Below are positions 56,507 through 64,000 of a stretch of DNA of 64,000 nucleotides, in pieces (positions within the stretch are counted from its first letter, which is position 1; each line of letters opens with the position of its first letter). The notes below the pieces were generated by a model. The model saw nothing but the letters and a program-made list of their open reading frames with translations, had not been told where the DNA came from and searched no databases. A program made the position numbers and the translations under genes. This stretch comes from Penium margaritaceum (lineage: Eukaryota; Streptophyta; Zygnematophyceae; Desmidiales; Peniaceae): positions 42,005 through 106,004 of the forward strand of contig SZWC01008677.1 in the NCBI GenBank assembly GCA_023375785.1. Direction: 5' to 3'.

Positions 56507-57076
56507 TGCAGGGAGACTTTAATACTTCAATTCTTAGGAGGCCCATTTCCATTTTTTCCTTGCCTCCTCATCCTATATCCCAAACGAGGGGATGTATTCC
56601 TTCGAAGTCGTGAGTTTGCACGGGTTTTTGGTAAACAAAACTAAAATTTCGTACCAAACAAGGTCGAGTTTCATTTTTTCTGACCACGTGAAAGCGTCAT
56701 GTGTGAGGCACGTCTAGCAATTTTGTGCCGGCGCTAATATTCCTCTCGCATCTCACTCCCTCACTCTCTATTCCTTGTCTCGCTCACTTGAGGAGGCAGG
56801 GAGGAGAGAGCAAGGACGAGGGTGCGAGGCCACAGACCTCGGCACTTAAGGCCTCACGGCCTCCCAGCCGTCGATCAAGCCACCAGCTCGATCAACGACT
56901 CTTGGTCTACCGGCGTGTGGCCTGTCGGTCACCTGACCGGCCGCCGGCCGGCCGCTGGTCGGCCGGTAGCTAGCGGGTGGCTGGCCACCGGCCAACCCTT
57001 GCAATAGCGAGGGGTGGCTCGTGACCACCCCCTCGATATTCCGAGGTGGGAGGGGCAAACCTGCCCTCCCGCTACA
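56507..57076 (-). repeat. 3' LTR of chromovirus I
   Basis: On the minus strand it starts TGTAGCGGGAGGG at 57076 and ends CTCCCTGCA at 56507. It is preceded (at 57077-57090) by the polypurine tract GTGGGGAGGAA of the element. GC-rich core with GGCCGGC palindromes near 56935-56975. Homologous to the solo LTR at 46132-46722. Confidence 0.88.
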
Positions 57077-60000
57077 TTCCTCCCCACTTATTATCAACAG
57101 TCCCGGTTCATGAACAACAAGTGAGAGTACCAGATAGTAAGTCATCAACATTGTGAAAGAAAATCAATAATTTCAATCACCAACTAAACATGAACACATG
57201 CATGGCACTTGGACCTAAGCTGTAGCTTGTCGATCAGCATAGCTAGCGGCCTCCTCCCATCAGGCTGGAGCATCCGTACGATGACCATATTAGGCGTCTC
57301 CAACCTCATATGGTCGCAGTTCATGAATGCCACCCTGCTGGGAATGTTGTTCACTTTTTCCGCATTCAGGTGGTGCACCCTGCCACTCGTCGATCTGTGC
57401 AAGCTATCAACTCGATCCAGTAATCATTAACCACCCCTATGGGCAACCGAGATTCAAGCTCCCATGAGTAATGTTTGGGTCCACATCCGGCCCGATGAAT
57501 GAGGTTTTCCCTAACAACCCGGGACTGGAGTATATGCTTTGAGTGCTGGAGTAGATGAAGAACGACGTACTGCCCGTTGGCAACAAGGGCTGCCGATGGT
57601 GGCTGGATGGTTCCCTCTGCCGTGTATGGAGCTAATAGGCTCACACGAAGCACTTCATCTTAATACTTGGCGGAAGCAGCAATTGGTATGCCACCGGACC
57701 GATGCGTGCAACAATGGGAAATGGTCCAATCCACTTCGGTAGAAGTTTTCGAGCTCTTGGCGACTTCAGCCAAAAATTCTTAGTGCTAAGCAACACTTTG
57801 TCACCGACATCAAACGAGACCTCACGGCGACTTTTGTCGGCATATGCATGTTGTCGTTGCCGAGCAGCTTGAAGGTGACCCTTCGCCTCCCATAACAAAG
57901 GGTCAATGCGCTCGGCAAAGGGTTGAGTAGAAAGAATATTTCTTCTTGAACTCTCACTCTTCACCAATGAAGAGGGAATCATTGGATATTGACTACTATT
58001 CAACAAAAATGGTGTGAACAGTATAGAATCATTCACAAAGTTATTTGCCGCAAACTCTGCCGGTGATAGGAATTTTTCCCAGTCATTCATGGCAGGATCC
58101 ACGTACATACAGAGCATATGCTCGAGAGTGTGATTCATGTACTATGTTTGTCCATTATTTAAAGGGTGAAACACTGTGGACACTTGTGACTCACTGCCAA
58201 ATTAATTATGCATCTTTTGCCATAACTTGCTAGCAAATATATTATCCCGATCAGAAATGGTGCGCAACGACAAGACTTGGTACTTTATGACACCATCAAA
58301 GAAGAGACGAACGATCTTCTTTACGTTTGCATCAGTGGTTGTATGAATGAAGTGTATCATCTTTGTCTGAAGATCTACAACCACTAGAATTGCATCATGG
58401 CCACGGGCCGTGTGGAGAAGACCAGTAATAAAGTCCATGCCAACGCACTCCTGTAGAGTCCCAGGAATGGGAAACTGTTCTACCCAACAGGCATTTTTTT
58501 ACTAGCCTTATTTTGGAGACATGGATCGCATGTCATGCAATACTTACAAACATCGATACTCCATCCTGGCCACCAATAATGGCCTGGGAGTTGCTATCCG
58601 GTCCTTTGACGTCCCACGTGACTTGCGACCGGTGGGTCGTGGAATTGAGAGATAAACTTCGCTCAAAGGTCTCCTAATTCCGGCACAACAACTTGTTCTC
58701 CATGCCAGAAGATTCCCCTGGCTTCTACCAATCTGTACTTGTCTAGATATTGAGATACCTGAAATCAATAATCCACACAATGTCTCATCCAGATCCTGTT
58801 TCTAAAGCCGTTGTAGTGGATAATCTCCTGAGGTGGTTGCTACGGAGGTGCAAGAGGATTTGGTGTTTGCATTGTTGCTGTTACAATGGCCATAAAATAC
58901 CCACCGAACTCGGTGGTTGGTTTCATTTCCATCGGCTGTCAGCTTAGTGGATTTGTCACGTTGATGCGTCCTGGCCGATATTCCCATGTGAACGAGAATC
59001 GGCTTGGGTATGTGCTCCAACGCCCACGTCATCTTGACAGGTTCGGTTGCGTTTGGAAAAACACCAATGGGTTGTGCATGGTCACGACCGTCACACCCCC
59101 TTTAGCACCCTTGAGGTAGTAATGCCATATCTTAGTATTGTGTACTTCCACAAGGAGTTCTTGATCCCAAGTTGTGTACCGTGTCTTTGCGAGGATGAGC
59201 TTCCGGCTCTCATACGCAACTGGGTGAACATTTTGTACAAGGATTGCTCCAACTCCAACTACCGATGTATCACATCACACCTCCCACGGTTACAAAGGAT
59301 TGGGAAGAGCTCAGACAAGCACTGTGGACATATGCTCTTTGACTTTAAAAAAGACAATCTCGCTATAAGAAGTCCAATCCAAAAACACATATTTTTCGCG
59401 TGAGCCTGGATAACGGTGCTACCAAGGTCAAATACCCTTGTATAGACTATCAGAAATAGTTTGCAATGCCAAGGAAACACCAAATCTGCCCAACACTTTT
59501 TAAACGTAGTCAGTCCATGACGGCTTGGACCTTTTGTGGGTCAACACGGATACCGTCCTTGTCGACTATGTGTCCAAGGTAATCGAGCTCATGTTGTGCA
59601 AAATTCTCACTCGCGCACATGTTCTATGTGCTCTTCCATGGAATTTGATAAAACCAGGATGTCATCCAGGTAAACCAAGCAAAACTGGCCAAGCTGCTTG
59701 GCCAATGTTCGGTTCATTTCTCCTTGGAATGTTACCCGGGCGTTGGTTAGCCCGAGGCGCAAAACTCGGAATTGCTAGTGTCCCATGTGCGTTTGAAACG
59801 CGATTTTGGGAACATCGTCATCTGTAATGCAGTTTTGATGGTGTCCTTGAGAGAAATTCAAGGATAAGAATATTTTTGCCCCTTGGAGTTGGTCATACAG
59901 GTCCTCGATCCATAGTAAGGGGAATCAATTTTTCACCGTCAGCTTGTTCAGTGTCCCGTAGTCTAGCACATGTGTAAACCGCCATTCTTTTTATTCAGAA

Positions 60001-62013
60001 AAAGGATCAGCGCACCGTACGGCGAGTTAATTGGCTCGATCCAACCCCTTTCCAAGGAAATATTTGATTTGGCGTTCGGCCTCTCGCCTCCTTGTTGGAC
60101 TGAGGCGGTACATGGGTTTGAACAGAGGAGTTGCCTCTGGTTGCAACAACATCGTGTAGCCCATGTGTTGATCTGGTGGAAGCCAAGCCGGTGGGTCTTG
60201 GAATACATCCAAGAACTCAGCCAATAGAGATTTGACCTCTTCTGGCGTGTTTTCTTTCATGTCATTCTCCAATTTCTGCAACTGAGCTAAGAGATATCGA
60301 CACCCTTGTTGGATTCGTCTCTTGACCTGCATCGCAGACAATCAGGCATGGACTTTTAGTTGCGTCAACGATAATCCCATACTTAGAATCAATGTAAAGT
60401 GATAGCGTCCCTTCCGAAGGATCAAGTATTTTGATTCAAATCACATCCGAGCCTTGTTGTCATGAGGTCAGGGATCACCTAGTACCACGTCAAACAGTTC
60501 GAGAAGGTTGAGTACCTTCAGTGTGACACTATGTGTAACCTTGAGTGAGTTGTTTTTCTTTATATGTACCAATCACGGATACCGTACAGTTGTCACCAGT
60601 GAAAAATGCACCATTTGATCACTCGTACTAAAGGCCCACTTGTCGGGTAAATCCAAAGCTAACAAAGGAGTCATTCCCTCTAGTGTCAGCTAGTATGTTC
60701 ACGGAAGCACCAGCTAGGTGTCGTCTAAACTACATTTTTGTGTTGCCTCTACTCTTCCGCGTGAACAGGCTTGACGACGACAAGCCGAGCTTGTGATAAA
60801 CACGGAATCTATATGGGGGATGTCGCAGCTCCCACGATTCACCTACTCGAGTCCACATCTAGTGGGTACATGTAAATTCGGCTAGCACCCTCCAGTCTTT
60901 GAATTTGACTCGGTCAAAATATTCGACCAAAGGTATAGCGAACGTGATTGAACTCATCGCTTTGAGGGCGTTTGCTTCAATCACTGTGTCACACAACTCT
61001 TGCACAATGGTTGGTGTAGCCACCACTAAACATTCACGATCATGTAGCTCGTCCGAGGATGCAAGGTTTAGTGGGCAGTGCCAGTCAACAAGTGTAGAAT
61101 GAGGCTGAAGAAGTGGAGAGAGAACACCAGAGAAATTTGACCTTGTAAAAAACTCAAAGTATTCAACATCCTAATCTGAAAACATGGACCCACACTCGTG
61201 ATCCAGTTTTGCCCCTGAGTGGTCTTCACTAGCGTCACTCAGGGTTGGAGAAAACCCGTCCCACGGCCCTGTCCGTTACCATGGCCGGGCCCATTTTCGC
61301 GACCGCAACCCTGTCAACGGTCATGTCCGTGGCCACCTACTACACCATCGTCACGAGGTGCCGTAGCTGCGGCCAATGCCGCGGCCTCTTGTCCACCACC
61401 AACAGCCCCAGGGCACTGGGCCCTAAAGTGGCCAGGCTGCATGCACTTGTGGCAGAGCCCGCTGCAGAAGGTTGTGTTGCGACACTCACGCGCCACCTGC
61501 AACTCGTCATTATCATGGTTGCGCTTGTTGTTGGGGGTCTTGTGCCCACCAGCCTTCTTGACTGGTGGATTTGCGGGCTGCTTGCCCTTGGCCCCACCTC
61601 ACTGTCCAGCTAACCCACTGGTCCCTACAACGCGCATGTCGCGCCCTTGCTGTGCACGCACGTTTGGCCGTGCATCAGAGTAGTGCTTTGGGTTTGCCGA
61701 ATACACTTTGCTCATGTAGTCGCGCAACGCCCTCCTACATATCCAAGCTTGGCCAGTTGCCATGGTGGTCTTGTCCTTCAGCTTCTCACTGGCCAAACCA
61801 TCACGTAAGTACTCCAAGAGCATGCCATCCGGGTACTTGAAGGTCTGAGTCCCATCGCCCTCTTTTGGATTCTTCCACGAGTGTGGTGAAATTGCTCAAG
61901 TAGGCTTGAGCCAACCCAACTGTCTGAAGTCCTTGATCTTGTGGAAGGTACGTTGCGCCTCCTCACGTTGGGTGTACGTCTTTTGTATGATCACGCAGAA
62001 GGCCTCCCATGGC
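57077..62013 (-). mobile_element. Gypsy chromovirus I (minus strand), 5' end outside the window
   Basis: Read right to left: gag (61600-61960), zinc knuckle CHKCMQPGHFRAQC near 61430, a protease region (about 60600-60900, very decayed), RT (59480-60330, with MGYTMLLQPEATPLFKPMYR near 60150 and VYLDDILV near 59670), RNase H (58750-59300), integrase (57650-58650, with MDFITGL near 58430), a GPY/F-type segment (LLPKWIGPFPIVARIGPVAY near 57700) and a chromodomain. RT before integrase defines Gypsy; the chromodomain defines the chromovirus clade. The 5' end is cut at 62013 by the hAT element. Old, with many interruptions. Confidence 0.88.
57400..57650 (-). mobile_element. Chromodomain at the integrase C-terminus of element I
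   Basis: After a VSLLAPY motif (the usual lead-in, compare FHVSLLKPY) come QYVVLHLLQHSK, then REN...RAGCGPKHYSWELESRL and an NDYWI-like end. This parallels the chromodomain pattern of a beta strand, a VKWKGY..E..TWEPE.. core and a final helix, in a decayed form. In chromoviruses this domain binds methylated histone H3 and steers integration into heterochromatin. Confidence 0.72.
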
Positions 62014-64000
62014 TAAGGGTGCACACACGTTCTATGAGTCCGCGGATCGAATCCGCTCAGACACGGATATGGTTCGACCAGCGGTTCCAAATCCAGCCAG
62101 CCGATCTGAACCGGGATCCGCGGATATCCAGCCCCTCCCCCCGGAGGGGGGGGGAGACGCTGCGGAGCTACAGACCAGACCTTCGGCATCGGTCGAACCG
62201 ACCTCTTCATCCGCGGATCCGTACCCCGGTCCACACAGGTCAGACCCGCAGGTCGCAACCGTTGACTCGCGGATGCTGTGGTACAATATTATGGATATTA
62301 TGCCATGTGTGTGGCTCACATTCGGCATGTTCTCTTTGTTAAGCAGTCATAGGTACCCTAGAGGCAGTCAAAGTACGTATCGTTGAATGTGCCTTTGAGA
62401 TTTCAAGAACTCGAGTGGCGATCATTCATGCATATGTACGTATGTGGCTTTGACAGGAAAAATATCCGACGTGATTCGGAGGCAGTCATGCGCATGTAAA
62501 ATGGTATGTCGTAAACAGATGTTTGACCTCATACTGGAATGGTTTGCGAATGTGGACGCCAATCTCGAGCATCTTGTGACGTGGATTAGTTGACAGCTCG
62601 TCCACGTCACAAGCAACCAGGGGACACATGTGAGTGCAAACGCTCGTGACGGCACATTCCAACTCAACATATCCTCGGCTGAGCTGTATTTTGCATGACC
62701 GGCTAGCGGTTTGCATGAGCAAACCGTGCCGTCGGCGTGCCGCATGCATGTTGAAGGCGTGCCGTAATTGTGATTGACAACGGCGGTGCGGTTTGGCAAG
62801 TTGATACTTTAACACCGGTAAAATATGCATTTCGAGTAATATAGTACTCAATCTATGTACTTTCAGCTGTAAACCTAGCAAATATTTCTTTTTGTAATTT
62901 AGTCGAAATATTCAGTTTTGTATTGCGGTTTTTGGGGACAATAGGGCGTCGGCAACCGATGGGTGAGATGTGCGGGCGACTGGTCAGTTTTCCTTCTAGG
63001 TTCTCATGCTTGTCGTTCGCAACCACTTCTTTGACTAAGTCCGCCATCCACAGATGGCGGACGACGCTCCAGTGGATGATGCAACTGTCGGTTTGACTCC
63101 TCCCGGTGAGGAGGACAGCGGGGACGAGACAACTGTGGGTGACAAACAGAAGGCATCAGATGACACCAGCGTCATCTGGACTCTATTCACAAAAAAGGAT
63201 GGACCCGAGGGCGAACCTCGCGTGTACTCCAACCTCTGCCCGGCTAACTACTCAGCGAGCAACAATTCCGGCGGGAGCACGGGTAACATGTGGAAGCACA
63301 TGCGGGTGTAGCAGAAAGCCACGTGGAAGAAGCTGAATGAGGATGCGGCGGCAACGACTCTATGGACTGCCACCATCCAATTTGTCACCGTGGCTGCCGA
63401 GGTGCAAGGCGTCAACCCAAAGAACACAGAGATCACGCGCGGTGTTGCGGCTCTGGGCCAAGTCTTCAACAAAAAATACTTCGTCTCTTGCATCTGGAAG
63501 CACGTCATCGACAAGAACTGCTCCTTCCTCTCCATAGATTCGCGCTGGCTACAGTAGGCCCTCCTTCACGCCAATCCTGCTGCGGTCTTCCCTGGACGCA
63601 TGACAATCTCGCGCCAAATTGTCATCGCAGCTGCGGCGTACGGAGCACACATCAATAAGATACTGACATAGGTAAATTCAGCGGTAAGCTTCACCACTGA
63701 TGGGTGGAAAGGAGATAACCGCATGAAGTACATGGGTGTCACTGCGCACTGGATGAGTGACAGGAAGATTAAGACGATGGCCCTTTCTTTCCCACCCATC
63801 CCTGAAATTCCGACCGCTGCAAGGAAATTTGAGGTCTTTCTTGAAACGCTGAAGTCTTGGGGGCTCTGGGACAAAGTCTTTTACAACGAGAGCAGCAACG
63901 ACAGCATGATTGACAAATTCATCATCCCCACTATTGACTGCACCCTTGAGAAGGTTGGGCACATCAGGTGCCTCGGCCATGTCGTGAATCTTGCTGTCAA
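62014..64000 (+). mobile_element. hAT DNA transposon, left part (right end outside the window)
   Basis: Starts with TAAGGGTGCACAC, 12 of 13 identical to the terminal repeat of the MITE at 41140. The 150-200 bp that follow are rich in CCGCGGATC, GGATCC and a G/C homopolymer hairpin (62135-62155), again like the MITE. The left 8-bp flank is CCCATGGC (62006-62013); the matching right copy would lie beyond the window. It carries a hAT transposase from 63054. It is inserted in the gag region of chromovirus I and is therefore younger than I. Confidence 0.85.
63054..64000 (+). pseudogene. hAT transposase with BED-type N-terminus, incomplete
   Basis: One frame from ATG at 63054 runs to the window end with three in-frame stops, all TAG (63309, 63555, 63669). 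An acidic N-terminus is followed by a BED-finger-like segment (VIWTLFTKKDG, then SNLCPANYSA and GNMWKHMRV), in which the first Cys of the usual CX2C pair is missing. After a linker comes the hAT catalytic region: VSFTTDGWKGDNRMKYMGV near 63687 (first catalytic Asp), TAHWMSDRKIKTMALSF, and CLGHVVNLAV near 63972, the family's C-x-H-x-x-N-L motif. The C-terminal dimerisation domain lies outside the window. The copy is unlikely to make transposase unless TAG is read through; introns are another possibility. Confidence 0.85.

Overview
This window is a graveyard of transposable elements from a eukaryotic nuclear genome. I recognise no host gene, rRNA, tRNA or CRISPR array. A green-lineage (streptophyte) host is suggested by primer-binding sites matching the plant initiator tRNA-Met, by Copia elements with plant-type domain order, by a Gypsy chromovirus with a chromodomain and by a hAT transposon. 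A repeat-rich charophyte alga such as Chara is possible but unproven. The sequence is draft quality: three single-N joins (4035, 25455, 33434), two of them with the same sequence on both sides, and two longer N gaps (28171-28283, 42222-42374).

Layout. 34-10208: a nearly complete GC-rich Copia (A) whose 5' LTR carries a solo LTR of another Copia family (86-673, 5-bp TSD). Past its 3' LTR a second primer site and leader start (10221-11157), as in a tandem copy, and run into a TC microsatellite. 11307-12690: a minus-strand Copia fragment (C). 12690-16054: a 5'-truncated Copia (B) ending in the LTR family of the solo LTR. 16597-19740: Copia integrase-to-RT remnants (D1, D2), with a short poly(A)-tailed retroposon at 17851-17984. 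19740-37925: an old Copia (E) split by two younger, better-kept Copias, F (21854-27802) and G (27814-34318), each with LTRs and 5-bp TSDs, inserted almost at the same base. 38200-44810: an old minus-strand Copia (H) hit by a 708-bp hAT-type MITE (41140-41847) with terminal inverted repeats and an 8-bp TSD. 46132-46722: a solo LTR of the Gypsy chromovirus. 46723-51156: mostly unrecognised, with one LTR-end/primer-site signature at 49122. 51157-53985: old Copia K. 53986-56506: paired LTR-like repeats and a Gypsy protease/RT remnant (J). 56507-62013: minus-strand Gypsy chromovirus (I) with 3' LTR. 62014-64000: left part of a hAT transposon with its transposase, running out of the window.

Themes. 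Two priming modes coexist: A uses the 3' end of tRNA-iMet, while F and G carry a 15-base match to the anticodon arm of the same tRNA (half-tRNA priming, as known for Drosophila copia and yeast Ty5). Copia leaders in A, E and K are long CAG/GCA-rich tracts, and H has a weaker one. Two Copia LTR families contain tRNA-like A-box/B-box modules. The MITE and the hAT transposon have nearly the same terminal repeats, so they are likely a non-autonomous/autonomous pair. By insertion order E, H and I are older than F and G, the MITE and the hAT.
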